Shown here: positions 33,802-42,536 of the stretch, piece after piece
Layout of the letters: each line of letters begins with the position of its first letter
Position numbering within the stretch: the first letter of the stretch is position 1
NCBI RefSeq assembly: GCF_004765795.1
Contig: NZ_SBIV01000002.1
Location: forward strand, 434,001 to 498,000
DNA: 64,000 bases
Source: Halorussus marinus
GTDB taxonomy: Archaea > Halobacteriota > Halobacteria > Halobacteriales > Haladaptataceae
Direction of reading: 5' to 3'
Made by a program: the position numbers and the translations under genes
The notes under the pieces: generated by a model
The model's input: the letters and a program-made list of their open reading frames with translations, nothing else
Database searches by the model: none
Told to the model about the DNA's origin: nothing

Positions 33802-35781
33802 ATGGAGCTGGAGGCCATATCCGGCGTCGGCTCGAAGACCGCCGCGGCGCTCGCGGAGCTCGACGACCCCGAGGGCGCGCTCGAATCGGGCGACGTGGCC
33901 GCGCTCGCGAGCGCGCCGGGCATCTCGGAGGGCCGGGCCGCCAGTATCGCGCGGGCGGCGATCCGAGAGCGCCACGACGACCCCGGCGGCTTCCTGGCGA
34001 CCGATCGAGCGACCGAGCTCTACCGGGCGGTGCTCGGCCTGCTTCGGGAGCGCACCGTCACGAGCTACGGCGAGAAGCGCCTCGAAACGCTCTACCCGAG
34101 CGGCGTGCGCTCGCGGATCGAGGAGGTCAGGGCGTTCGCCGAGCGGGCGCTCGACCGCGACCCCGACGAGGACGTACTGGGGGCGCTCGCCGACGTCGAA
34201 CCGCTCGCCGAGCCCCGCGACGTGGTGGTTCGAGACCGGTGTCTGGCGACCGCCGACGCCGAGCGCTACAGCGAGGCCCAGCAGGCGATCCCCGAGCTCA
34301 GCGTCGAGGTGGTCGAAGACGCCCGGGACCTCGCGGACCTCGCGCGGGGGTACTCGACGGTCGTCGCGCTCGACGAGGCGTTTGCGGGCGTGAGCGTCGA
34401 CGGCGACGTGCGAGTCGAGCCCGACGCCCTGGAGCGGCCGGCCGACGTGGTGCCCGAGCGCTCGCTCGCGTTCTTCGCGGCGAACCGCGACAGCCTCCGG
34501 GCCGCCGCCGCGGTCCACCGGGCGGCCGGCATCGACCCGCCGCTGGACCTCGACGCGCTGGAGGACGCCCTCGACCGGGTCGACGCCGACGGCACCGTCG
34601 TCGGCGACGACGAACTCGACCGGCTGAGTCGGGCGATCGACGATCTGGACGCCGCGGTCGCGACCGCCGAGAGCGTCGCCAACGACCACCTCCGGGACGC
34701 GATCGAGGAGCGGGACGTGACCGTCGAGGGGTCGGACCTGCTCTCGCTGGTCGAACAGGGCGCGGGCGTCGACTCGCTTCTGTCCCGGGAGCTCAGCGAC
34801 GAGTACGCCGCCGCGGTCGCGGCGGCCCGCGACCACCTCGCGGAGGCGCTCGACCTCGACAGCGGGGAAGCCGAACTCGCCCGCCGGGCGTTCCCCGAAG
34901 AACCCGCCTTCCCGGTCGAGCACGACGAGGAGACGGTCTCGCGGCTCCGCGAGGACCTCGTCGCCGCCAGAGACCGCCGAGCGGCCCGCCGCAAGCGCGA
35001 GCTCGCGGCCGACCTCGCCGACCGGCGCGAGGACGCCGCGGCGCTCGTCCGGACCGCGCTCGAACTCGACGTCGAGCTCGCGGTCGCGCGGTTCGCCGCC
35101 GACTTCGACTGTACGATGCCGGCGTTCGTCGGCGACGGCGAGTCCGGCTTCGACATCGAGGCCGGGCGCTCGCCGCTTTTGGACGTCGGGTTCGATGCCG
35201 TCGAGCCGGTCGACTACGCGGTCTCGGACGTGGCGTTGCTCTCGGGGGTCAACAGCGGCGGGAAGACCTCGACGCTCGATCTGGTCGCGCTCGTGGCGAT
35301 TCTGGCCCACATGGGGCTCCCGGTGCCCGCCGAGTCGGTCCGGATCGAGCGCGTCTCGGAGCTCCACTACCACGCCAAGACCCAGGGGACGCTCGACGCG
35401 GGCGCGTTCGAGTCGACGCTCCGGGAGTTCGCGGGGCTGACCGACGGGAGCGCCGACCGGCTGGTGCTGGTCGACGAGTTAGAGAGCATCACCGAGCCGG
35501 GCGCGTCCGCCAAGATCATCGCGGGCATCCTCGAAGCGCTCCGCGGCGAGGACGTGACCGGCGTGTTCGTCTCGCACCTCGCGGCCGAGATCCGCGAGAT
35601 GGCCGACTACGACGTGCCGGTCGACGGCATCGAGGCCGAGGGGCTCGAAGACGGCGAACTGGTGGTGAACCGCTCGCCGGTGAAAAATCACCTCGCGCGC
35701 TCGACGCCCGAACTCATCGTCGAGAAGCTCTCGGACGGCGACGACGGCGGGTTCTACGACCGACTGCTAGAGAAGTTCTGA
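33802..35781 (+). CDS. MutS-like ATPase with N-terminal helix-hairpin-helix domain
   Basis: The 659-residue protein begins with two HhH-like motifs (ISGVGSKTAAALAELDD, ASAPGISEGRAASIARAA). The long middle is helical (about 150-440). The C-terminal ABC-type ATPase has Walker A LLSGVNSGGKTSTLDLVAL (about residue 480), a MutS signature-like stretch (ELHYHAKTQGTLDAGAFEST) and Walker B RLVLVDELESITEPG. This fits the archaeal MutS5/MutS2-like group without a mismatch-recognition domain. A role in recombination intermediates or stalled-structure processing is likely, not canonical mismatch repair. It is transcribed toward the orc1/cdc6 gene. Confidence 0.82.
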   Translation: MELEAISGVGSKTAAALAELDDPEGALESGDVAALASAPGISEGRAASIARAAIRERHDDPGGFLATDRATELYRAVLGLLRERTVTSYGEKRLETLYPSGVRSRIEEVRAFAERALDRDPDEDVLGALADVEPLAEPRDVVVRDRCLATADAERYSEAQQAIPELSVEVVEDARDLADLARGYSTVVALDEAFAGVSVDGDVRVEPDALERPADVVPERSLAFFAANRDSLRAAAAVHRAAGIDPPLDLDALEDALDRVDADGTVVGDDELDRLSRAIDDLDAAVATAESVANDHLRDAIEERDVTVEGSDLLSLVEQGAGVDSLLSRELSDEYAAAVAAARDHLAEALDLDSGEAELARRAFPEEPAFPVEHDEETVSRLREDLVAARDRRAARRKRELAADLADRREDAAALVRTALELDVELAVARFAADFDCTMPAFVGDGESGFDIEAGRSPLLDVGFDAVEPVDYAVSDVALLSGVNSGGKTSTLDLVALVAILAHMGLPVPAESVRIERVSELHYHAKTQGTLDAGAFESTLREFAGLTDGSADRLVLVDELESITEPGASAKIIAGILEALRGEDVTGVFVSHLAAEIREMADYDVPVDGIEAEGLEDGELVVNRSPVKNHLARSTPELIVEKLSDGDDGGFYDRLLEKF

Positions 35782-35865
35782 GAGCCGTTTCCGGTCGCGT
35801 CTGGGCGCCGAGCGTGGGTTCGTTGGACCGACGGGACGGCGACGGCCGGGTCGGCGCCGCGGGTG

Positions 35866-35898
35866 GGGCCCGACTCGCGCGGAGATCCGAGTCGGCCC
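35866..35898. repeat. 11-bp interrupted inverted repeat between mutS-like gene and orc1
   Basis: CCGACTCG (35870-35877) pairs with CGAGTCGG (35888-35895), extended by GGG/CCC past a one-base bulge. It lies 85 bases after the mutS-like stop, so a terminator hairpin or Orc-related site are both possible. Confidence 0.4.
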
Positions 35899-36025
35899 GG
35901 AAGGTAGATCTAGTGACAGATGATACATCCTACATCGTTCGAGCGCAACGGCCACCAGTCCCGATCCCGACCCCCGAATCGGTCGGGAGGACGCCTCTAC
36001 GCGCCGGAATTTCCGGGCGCCGAAA

Positions 36026-36034
36026 GATTAAGTA
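36026..36034 (+). promoter_or_regulatory. TATA element of orc1/cdc6
   Basis: GATTAAGTA lies 24-32 bases before the ATG at 36058, supporting that start over further upstream codons. Confidence 0.5.
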
Positions 36035-36057
36035 GTTGGAAGAGCGTGGTGAAAGTG

Positions 36058-37188
36058 ATGGCAGAGGACCCCGACGAGGGGATGCTCTCGTGGGACGAGA
36101 CCGTGTTCCGGGACGAACACGTCTTCGAGATCGACTACGTGCCCGAGACCTTCGCTCACCGGGAGAGCCAGATGGAGAGTCTCAAGTACGCGCTCCGTCC
36201 CGCCGCACGCGGGTCGCGGCCGCTGAACGTCATCTCCCGCGGGCCGCCGGGCACGGGCAAGACCACGGCGGTCCAGAAGCTGTTCGGCGAGCTGTCGTCC
36301 CAGACCGACGTCCGCACGGTGCGGGTGAACTGTCAGGTCGACTCGACGCGCTACTCGGTGTTCTCCCGCATCTTCGAGGGGATCTTCGAGTACGAGCCCC
36401 CGTCGTCGGGCATCTCGTTCAAGAAGCTGTTCCGCCAGATCACCGAGAAGCTGGTCGAGGACGACGAGGTGCTGGTGGTCGCGCTCGACGACGTGAACTA
36501 TCTCTTCTACGAGGGCGAGGCCTCGGATACGCTCTACTCGCTGTTGCGAGCCCACGAGGCACACTCGGGCGCGAAGATCGGGGTCGTGGTGGTCTCGTCG
36601 GACCTCAACCTCGACGTGATCGAGGAGCTCGACGGCCGGGTCCAGAGCGTCTTCCGGCCCGAGGAGGTGTACTTTCCGGTGTACGACCCCGAGGAGATCG
36701 TCGACATCCTCGGCGCACGCATCGACCGGGGGTTCCACGACGACGTCGTCCCGCCGGCGGTCCTCGACGAGGTGGCCAAACTCACCGCCGAGAGCGGCGA
36801 CCTCCGGGTCGGGATCGACCTCCTGCGGCGGGCGGGGCTGAACGCCGAGATGCGCGCGAGCAAGACCGTCAGCGTCGACGACGTCGAGGAGGCCTACGAG
36901 AAGTCCAAGTACGTCCATCTCAGTCACAGCCTCCGGGCGCTCAACGAGAGCGAGCTCGAACTGCTAGAGGTCATCGCCGAGCACGACGGCGAGCAGGCCG
37001 GTGACGTGTACGACGCCTTCCACGACCGGACCGATCTGGGCTACACCCGCTACTCCGAGATCATCAACAAGCTCGATCAACTCGACATCATCGACGCGAC
37101 CTACACCAACGTCGAGGGCCGGGGCCGGTCCCGACAGCTCTCGCTTCGCTACGACCCCGAAGCGGTGTTGAACCGACTGGAAGAGTAG
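36058..37188 (+). CDS. orc1: Orc1/Cdc6-type replication initiator
   Basis: 376 residues from the ATG at 36058. The AAA+ domain has the region VPETFAHRESQMESLKYAL, Walker A VISRGPPGTGKTTAVQKLFG, Walker B VLVVALDDVNYLF and sensor 1 in IGVVVVSSDLNLD. Sensor 2 is in SGDLRVGIDLLRRAGLNAEM. A winged-helix domain follows (SELELLEVIAEHDG to the end). It binds and opens origins or acts as an accessory Orc. Haloarchaea carry many paralogues, and I see no origin-recognition-box array beside this one. In Walker B the usual DE is DD (LDDVN), common in this subgroup. Confidence 0.9.
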   Translation: MAEDPDEGMLSWDETVFRDEHVFEIDYVPETFAHRESQMESLKYALRPAARGSRPLNVISRGPPGTGKTTAVQKLFGELSSQTDVRTVRVNCQVDSTRYSVFSRIFEGIFEYEPPSSGISFKKLFRQITEKLVEDDEVLVVALDDVNYLFYEGEASDTLYSLLRAHEAHSGAKIGVVVVSSDLNLDVIEELDGRVQSVFRPEEVYFPVYDPEEIVDILGARIDRGFHDDVVPPAVLDEVAKLTAESGDLRVGIDLLRRAGLNAEMRASKTVSVDDVEEAYEKSKYVHLSHSLRALNESELELLEVIAEHDGEQAGDVYDAFHDRTDLGYTRYSEIINKLDQLDIIDATYTNVEGRGRSRQLSLRYDPEAVLNRLEE

Positions 37189-37203
37189 CGGTCCGTCGAC
37201 CGG

Positions 37204-38445
37204 TCACTCGTAACGGAGCGCGTCGATGGGGTCGGTCCGGGCGGCGTTCCACGCCGGATACAGCCCCGCGACGACGCCGACGAGCAGGCCGACCCCGACC
37301 GCGATGGCGAACCACTCGAGGGGAAACACCAGCGACAGCCCGACGTACTCGGCGGCGGCGTACGCGCCCAGGATTCCGACCGGAACGCCCGCGACCGCGC
37401 CGAACACGCCGAGCATCACCGCCTCCAGCAAGAACAGCTGGAGCACGTCGCGCTTCTGGGCGCCGACCGCCTTCATGATCCCGATCTCGCGGGTCCGTTC
37501 GGTCACGCTCACGAGCATCATGTTGGCGATCCCGATCGAGCCGACGATCAGCGAGATGACCGCGATCCCGGTCACGAAGTCGGTGAGCGTGCTCAACAGC
37601 TCCTCGATCTGGTCGACGAGGTCCTGATCGGTCCGGACCGAGAAGGCGTAGTCGTCGGGCACGAGCGCCGCGGCGTCCGAGCGGTCGTCGAGGTACGCCC
37701 GGACGTCGGTCTTGGCGCCGGCGACCGCGCCGAAGTCCTCGGCGATCACCGTCACCGTCGGATAGACGCGCTGGGTCTCGCCGGTCTCGGGGCTCTCGAT
37801 GGTCGTCCCGTAGAAGGGGTCGGTCGGCACGAACACCAGCGGCTGGGAGTCCAGCCCCGCGAAGGGGCCCCCGCCCGCCGAGGCGTTGAGCAGTCCGACC
37901 ACCTCGGCGCCGACCGACTCGCCCGACGCGAGCCGCAGGGTCACCTCGTCGCCGACGACCGCCTGCGTCTCGAACAGCCGGGCGGCCCGCTCGTTCAACA
38001 CGACCTCGCGCTCGCCCTGCCGGAAGGGCCGGCCGGCGGCAAACGACGCCGAGTCGAACGACGCCGGCGAGGTGGCGATCACCTGCCGCTGGGCGACCGT
38101 GTCCCCGCCCGACGAGACCGCCGCCGTCGGGACGATCCCGCGCGGAACGACCGCCGAGACGCCCGAGAGCGCCCGGAGTTCGTCGAGGTCGCGCTCGGTG
38201 AACACCGGCTGGGCGCCCGCGCCCGGCCCGCCGTTCTGACCCTCCGGGCCGGCCCAGACGTAGACGTTCGGGGTGCGCTCGCCGCCGACCTGCCCGAGGA
38301 TGTCGGCCTGCAGGCTCGCCCCGAGGGTGACGAAGGTGATGACCGCGCCCACGCCGATCACGACCCCGAGGACGGTCAGCGCCGACCGGAGCTTGTGGCT
38401 CCGGATCGCCCGCCAGCTGAGCCGGAAGCTCTCGGCGGCGTCCAT
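37204..38445 (-). CDS. MacB/FtsX-type ABC transporter permease
   Basis: The 413-residue protein has an N-terminal helix (RSALTVLGVVIGVGAVITFV) and a large extracytoplasmic domain (about 45-280, MacB-PCD-like). Three C-terminal helices follow, with VISLIVGSIGIANMMLVSVT and RTREIGIMKAVGAQKRDVLQ, the FtsX/MacB signature. Its ATPase is encoded immediately upstream with a one-base overlap. Such exporters move lipoproteins, peptides or lipids, or only transmit force. The substrate is unknown. Confidence 0.88.
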   Translation of the reverse strand: MDAAESFRLSWRAIRSHKLRSALTVLGVVIGVGAVITFVTLGASLQADILGQVGGERTPNVYVWAGPEGQNGGPGAGAQPVFTERDLDELRALSGVSAVVPRGIVPTAAVSSGGDTVAQRQVIATSPASFDSASFAAGRPFRQGEREVVLNERAARLFETQAVVGDEVTLRLASGESVGAEVVGLLNASAGGGPFAGLDSQPLVFVPTDPFYGTTIESPETGETQRVYPTVTVIAEDFGAVAGAKTDVRAYLDDRSDAAALVPDDYAFSVRTDQDLVDQIEELLSTLTDFVTGIAVISLIVGSIGIANMMLVSVTERTREIGIMKAVGAQKRDVLQLFLLEAVMLGVFGAVAGVPVGILGAYAAAEYVGLSLVFPLEWFAIAVGVGLLVGVVAGLYPAWNAARTDPIDALRYE

Positions 38446-39200
38446 CAGACGTCGGTCTCGACGCGGCGGGGCGATTCGATCTCCTCGACGCGCTCGATCG
38501 TGCCGTCAAGGACGTGGATCACGCGCTCGGCGTGCTCGGCGATGGGCCGCTCGTGGGTCACCATCAGGACGGTGTGGCCCTCGTCGTGGAGCCGCTGGAA
38601 CAGGCCCATGATCTGCTCGCCGGTCTCCTGATCGAGGTTGCCGGTCGGCTCGTCGGCGAGGATGATGGCGGGGTCGGTCACGAGCGCCCGCGCGATCGCG
38701 ACCCGCTGGCGCTGACCGCCCGACAGCTCGTTGGGCCGGTGGTCGGTCCGGTCGCCGAGCCCGACCTCCGCAAGCACCGCCTCGGCGCGGTCGCGCCGAT
38801 CGCTCCGCGAGACGCCCTGAAACACAAGCGGGAGCGCGACGTTCTCGGCCGCGGTGAGCTTCGGCATGAGGTTGAACGTCTGGAACACGAACCCGATCTC
38901 GTCGCCCCGGACCCGCGTGCGGTCCCGATCGGAGAGCTCCGAGACCTCGGTGCCGTTGACGAACACCTCGCCCTCGCTCGCGGTGTCGAGACAGCCGATG
39001 AGGTTGAGGAGCGTGCTCTTGCCCGACCCGCTCGGTCCCATGACCGCGGTGTACGAACCGCGGGGTATCGAGAGGGTCACCCCGTCGAGCGCGTGGACCG
39101 GTTCGCCGAGGTAGTAGGTCTTTCGCACGTCGCGAAGCGACACCGCGTCCTCGCGGTCGGGCCCCACGTCGGGCGCGGAGTCCGAGTGACTGGCGGCCAT
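38445..39200 (-). CDS. MacB/LolD-type ABC transporter ATP-binding protein
   Basis: The 251-residue ATPase has Walker [21 protein letters not shown] and Q-loop [20 protein letters not shown], typical of the MacB/LolD group. The signature is [20 protein letters not shown], Walker [16 protein letters not shown] and the H-loop [18 protein letters not shown]. The stop TGA shares a base with the ATG of the permease gene, indicating coupled translation. Confidence 0.9.
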   Translation of the reverse strand: MAASHSDSAPDVGPDREDAVSLRDVRKTYYLGEPVHALDGVTLSIPRGSYTAVMGPSGSGKSTLLNLIGCLDTASEGEVFVNGTEVSELSDRDRTRVRGDEIGFVFQTFNLMPKLTAAENVALPLVFQGVSRSDRRDRAEAVLAEVGLGDRTDHRPNELSGGQRQRVAIARALVTDPAIILADEPTGNLDQETGEQIMGLFQRLHDEGHTVLMVTHERPIAEHAERVIHVLDGTIERVEEIESPRRVETDV

Positions 39201-39310
39201 TTCACACGAGGTACGGGGCCGACTGGCAAAACGGTGGCGCCCGTTGGGCACCCAAACGGATCGTTGCGAGGTCGGCCACACTTTTGGGGGCGGAAACCGG
39301 AGGTGGCGCC

Positions 39311-39997
39311 ATGAAGGCGACCGGCGGTAGCGACGAGGAGAAGCGCGCGGCGGGCGAGAGCGCCGCCGAGGCGGTCGAAGACGGGATGGTGGTCGGGCTC
39401 GGAACCGGCTCGACCGCGGCCCACGCGATCCGGGCGATCGGGCGAGCGGTCGACAGCGGACTCGACGTGCGGGGAGTCCCGACGTCGTTCCAGTCGCGCG
39501 AACTGGCCCGGGAGGTCGGGATCCCGCTGGCGTCGCTCGACGCGGTCGACGGCGTGGACCTCGCGATCGACGGCGCCGACCAGTTCTCGGGGCCCCACCT
39601 CGTGAAGGGCGGGGGCGCCGCCCACGCTCGCGAGAAGATCGTCGACGCGGCGGCCGACCGTCTGGTGGTGGTCGCGGACCCGAGCAAGGCCGCCGATCGA
39701 CTCGATCACCCGATCCCGCTCGAAGTGCTCCCGGACGCTCGCACGACCGCGACCGCGGCGGTGCGGGCGCTCGGGGGTGCGCCCGCGCTCCGGCGCGCCG
39801 AGCGCAAGGACGGGCCGGTCGTGACCGACAACGGCAACCTCGTGCTCGACTGCGAGTTCGGCGGCGTGGCGCGGCCGGCGGAGCTCGCGGCCGACCTCGC
39901 GGCGATCCCCGGCGCGGTCGAACACGGCCTGTTCGTGGGGATGGCCGACGAGGTCCACGTCGGTCGCGAGGACGGCGTCGACGTCAGACGCTTCTGA
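39311..39997 (+). CDS. rpiA: Ribose-5-phosphate isomerase A
   Basis: The 228-residue enzyme has [19 protein letters not shown], the phosphate-binding loop, [32 protein letters not shown] and [20 protein letters not shown]. Late in the sequence come [15 protein letters not shown] and [16 protein letters not shown]. It interconverts ribose-5-phosphate and ribulose-5-phosphate, needed for nucleotide synthesis since archaea lack a complete oxidative pentose pathway. The ATG at 39311 is preferred to an open upstream extension. Confidence 0.95.
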   Translation: MKATGGSDEEKRAAGESAAEAVEDGMVVGLGTGSTAAHAIRAIGRAVDSGLDVRGVPTSFQSRELAREVGIPLASLDAVDGVDLAIDGADQFSGPHLVKGGGAAHAREKIVDAAADRLVVVADPSKAADRLDHPIPLEVLPDARTTATAAVRALGGAPALRRAERKDGPVVTDNGNLVLDCEFGGVARPAELAADLAAIPGAVEHGLFVGMADEVHVGREDGVDVRRF

Positions 39998-40087
39998 GCC
40001 GTGGTTTCGGTCGGCAGTCGCGTTCGAGACGAGAAGCCGGCGGCTCAGAAGTCGAGCGTTCGATAAAAGGGAACGGAATCGCCCGAG

Positions 40088-40255
40088 TTACAGGTCGCGC
40101 GGCTGGACGGTCTTTCGGTCGTTCGCCTCGGCGCGACGGGCCGACTCGTCGAGGAGTTCCTCGACGCGCTCGTCGAGCGCGTCGTAGAAGTCCGACGCCA
40201 CGTTCTTGTCGTCCAGTGCGTCCTTGACAGCGGCTTTGACGATGAGGTCTGCCAT
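40088..40255 (-). CDS. Histone-fold-like miniprotein (DUF1931 family)
   Basis: The 55-residue protein is mostly helical: MADLIVKAAVKDALDDKNVA, then DFYDALDERVEELLDESARR and the end RAEANDRKTVQPRDL. The last segment has the N-x-RKT-V-x-P-x-D pattern at the end of histone folds. It may form dimers that bind DNA or act as a histone-like factor. The family is widespread in archaea and its role is not settled. The minus-strand element CTTTATTAC near 40282-40290 is the likely promoter. The divergent larB gene begins 179 bases away. Confidence 0.8.
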   Translation of the reverse strand: MADLIVKAAVKDALDDKNVASDFYDALDERVEELLDESARRAEANDRKTVQPRDL

Positions 40256-40357
40256 ACGACCTTGGTTTTCCGCCCGCCAGTAATAAAGCTTCCCAAATAT
40301 TCGCATGAACGCCGCCAAGTGGCTCGGTTCGCGGATATCTCCGGCGATAGCCAAAAC

Positions 40358-40366
40358 TTATAAATA
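40358..40366 (+). promoter_or_regulatory. TATA element of larB
   Basis: TTATAAATA is one of the strongest TATA matches in the window. It lies 69-77 bases before the ATG at 40435 and 48-56 before a possible GTG at 40414, so the transcript should carry a leader. Confidence 0.55.
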
Positions 40367-40434
40367 GTATACGGTTGTTTTGCGCCGACCGCGAAGTCGC
40401 AGGGTAAGAGTACGTGGAGCCCCCAGCGTGGGGT

Positions 40435-41190
40435 ATGCGCGAACTCCTGGAGGCGGTGGCGGCCGGCGAGGTCAGCCCGGCGGACGCCGAGGCCCGACTC
40501 GCCGGCTACGCGACCGACGAAGCCGGGCGCTTCGACGCGGCCCGCGAGCGCCGCCGCGGCGTGCCCGAGGCCATCTTGGGCGACGGCAAGACCCCCGCCG
40601 AGGCGGCGTCGCTGGCCGCGACGGCGGTCGAAACCGCCGGGCGAGCGATCGTGACTCGGACCGACCCCGACCAGCGACGGGCGATCCGCGACCGACTCGG
40701 CGAGGCCCACCCCGACGCCGACGTGACGGTCCGCGACCGATCGGGCGTGGTGGTCGCCCACGGCCCGACCTTCGAGCCGCCGTCGCTGGACGCGACGGTC
40801 GGGATCGTCACCGCGGGGACGAGCGACGCGGTACCGGCGGGCGAGGCGGCGGCGATCGCCGCCGAGATGGGCGCGACCGTCGAGCGGATCGACGACGTGG
40901 GCGTGGCGGCGCTCACCCGGATCGTCGACCAGCTCGAAGCCCTCCGGGCGACCGACGCGCTCGTGGTCGCGGCGGGCCGCGAGGGCGCGCTCCCGACCGT
41001 GGTCGCCGGGCTGGTCGACACCCCGGTGATCGGCCTGCCGGTCTCGACGGGCTACGGCCACGGCGGCGAGGGGGAGGCCGCGCTCTCGGGGATGTTGCAG
41101 TCCTGCACCGTCCTATCGACCGTGAACGTCGACGCGGGGTTCGTCGCCGGCGCGCAGGCCGGTCTGATCGCTCGCGCCGTCGACAGGTAG
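40435..41190 (+). CDS. larB: Nickel-pincer cofactor biosynthesis carboxylase LarB
   Basis: The 251-residue protein has an N-terminal helical part (MRELLEAVAAGEVSPADAEA) and a C-terminal PurE-like domain: ATVGIVTAGTSDAVPAGEAA, DDVGVAALTRIVDQLEALRA, DALVVAAGREGALPTVVAGL, VIGLPVSTGYGHGGEGEAAL. This is LarB, which carboxylates and hydrolyses nicotinic acid adenine dinucleotide in the first step of the lactate racemase-type nickel cofactor. It partners with LarE, encoded at 32776. LarC and LarA-like genes are not in the window. Confidence 0.92.
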   Translation: MRELLEAVAAGEVSPADAEARLAGYATDEAGRFDAARERRRGVPEAILGDGKTPAEAASLAATAVETAGRAIVTRTDPDQRRAIRDRLGEAHPDADVTVRDRSGVVVAHGPTFEPPSLDATVGIVTAGTSDAVPAGEAAAIAAEMGATVERIDDVGVAALTRIVDQLEALRATDALVVAAGREGALPTVVAGLVDTPVIGLPVSTGYGHGGEGEAALSGMLQSCTVLSTVNVDAGFVAGAQAGLIARAVDR

Positions 41191-41286
41191 GGCGACTCCG
41201 AGTATACGGAAAATATTCTTGCGGTTCGGGAAATTTGGGACAGATATTGGGAAGCACTTTTTACGATGGGGGACAAACGATCGAAC

Positions 41287-41307
41287 GCTGGCAGTTACCC
41301 TGTCAGC
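41287..41307 (+). other. Leader hairpin before zinc-finger microprotein
   Basis: GCTGGCAG (41287-41294), loop TTACC, CTGTCAGC (41300-41307): an 8-bp stem with one G-U pair ending 7 bases before the ATG at 41315. A TATA-like CTTTTTAC near 41257-41264 would place the transcript start at the hairpin base. Confidence 0.4.
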
Positions 41308-41314
41308 TGTGAAC

Positions 41315-41470
41315 ATGCCTAAGTGTGACCACTGCAGTGCGCACGTCTCCGAGCGATTCGTTCGTGTGTTCGCCGACGCCGACGGTCAGGTCAGAGCCTG
41401 CCCCGACTGCTCGGCGAACGCCGGAATCGCGGAGGTCGCGCGCGAACGCGCCAGAGAGGCTCGAGTATAG
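41315..41470 (+). CDS. Zinc-finger microprotein (DUF7563-like)
   Basis: The 51-residue protein has CDHCSAHVSERFVRVF at the N terminus and CPDCSANAGIAEVARERA after a 17-residue loop, giving a CxxC...CxxC zinc site. It belongs to the abundant class of short zinc-finger proteins of haloarchaea, some of which affect biofilm or stress responses in Haloferax. Its own role is unknown. A hairpin lies just before the start codon. Confidence 0.75.
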   Translation: MPKCDHCSAHVSERFVRVFADADGQVRACPDCSANAGIAEVARERAREARV

Positions 41471-41529
41471 CCCATCAAATCGGGCGGGAACCGAAGGGCA
41501 AAAGAACCACCACGCGAAGCCTGTCGGGC

Positions 41530-41784
41530 GTGACGGTCCACTGGGTCTACGTTATCGAGTGCGACGACGGGAGTTTCTATACTGGCTACACCACCGACGT
41601 CGAGCGTCGAGTCCGCGAACACGACCGGGGCGAGGGCGCGAAGTACACCCGCGGGCGCACGCCCGTCGAACTCGTCCACACCGAGGCGTTCGAGACGAAG
41701 TCGGCGGCGATGTCCCGCGAGTACGAGATCAAACAGCTCTCGCGACCCCGAAAAGAACGGCTGGTCGAGGGGCCGAGCGAGTGA
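41530..41784 (+). CDS. GIY-YIG nuclease superfamily protein
   Basis: The 84-residue protein has WVYVIECDDGSFYTGYTTDV, the GIY-YIG core in the Y-V-Y...Y-T-G form, then RRVREHDRGEGAKYTRGRTP and a conserved Glu in SREYEIKQLSRPRK. It matches the stand-alone UPF0213 group, probably DNA repair or RNA-related, with no proven function. The start is a GTG at 41530. The gene converges with the flavodoxin-like reductase, 10 bases apart. Confidence 0.85.
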   Translation: MTVHWVYVIECDDGSFYTGYTTDVERRVREHDRGEGAKYTRGRTPVELVHTEAFETKSAAMSREYEIKQLSRPRKERLVEGPSE

Positions 41785-41794
41785 GCGGGGCCCG

Positions 41795-42379
41795 TCAGTC
41801 GTCGCCGGCCGCGCCCTCGGCGTCGGCCTGTTCGGCGGTCACGACGGGGTCGATGAAGGCGTACTCGACCGCCTGCTCGCCGAGCGTCCGGACCCGGTCG
41901 GCGATGTCCTCGTCGACGATCTCGCCGTCCCGAATCTTGTCGCCGGCGTTCCGGATCCCGACCTGATGGGGCAAGACCCACGCGTGGACGCCGCGGGCGG
42001 TCACCCGCATGTGATCGAGCGTGCTCCCGAACGAGCCGCCGCCGGCCGCCACCAGCAGGCCGACGGTGGTGTCCTCGTACTCGTCCCACCCGCAGTAGTC
42101 GTGGACGTTCCTGAACGCCGCCGAGTACGAGCCGTGGTACACCGGGCTCCCCCACAGGACCGTGTCGGCGCCTCGGATGGCGCGCTTGAGGTCGGTCGCC
42201 GCGGACGGTTCGTCGGCGTCGGGATCGAACACCGGCAGGTCGTACTCCCGGACGTCGAGGAGTTCGGTCTCGGCCCCTCGGTCGGCGGCGACCGCGAGCG
42301 CGTGACGGAGGGCGACGCGGGTGTAACTGCCGTCGCGCATGCTTCCGGCGAGCGTGACGACGGTCGGCGTGGCGGTCAT
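41795..42379 (-). CDS. NADPH-dependent FMN reductase-like flavoprotein
   Basis: The 194-residue protein has the flavodoxin-like FMN loop VVTLAGSMRDGSYTRVALRH. The site is completed by RGADTVLWGSPVYHGSYSAA and TVGLLVAAGGGSFGSTLDHM. The length and motifs fit the NADPH-dependent FMN reductase family (SsuE/azoreductase-like). The electron acceptor is not deducible. Its divergent neighbour is the phosphohexomutase gene. Confidence 0.85.
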   Translation of the reverse strand: MTATPTVVTLAGSMRDGSYTRVALRHALAVAADRGAETELLDVREYDLPVFDPDADEPSAATDLKRAIRGADTVLWGSPVYHGSYSAAFRNVHDYCGWDEYEDTTVGLLVAAGGGSFGSTLDHMRVTARGVHAWVLPHQVGIRNAGDKIRDGEIVDEDIADRVRTLGEQAVEYAFIDPVVTAEQADAEGAAGDD

Positions 42380-42536
42380 ACTGGTCGGAATTACGGGAGC
42401 GATCGGTAAAGCGCTTTCCGGAACTCGGTTTTTGTACGGTCCGTGAGACGTTTCGGCGGGGCGGGGACCCCCGGCCGGACGGTGTGCGATCGACCCTCGC
42501 GGTGGTTTTTTCGGCGCGCGCACAGAGAGTCGGGGT

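Noticed and set aside
33664-35373. Long upstream extension of larE opposite the MutS-like gene
   Set aside because: The extension is antisense to a gene with clear ATPase motifs; the LarE domain starts at the ATG at 33663.
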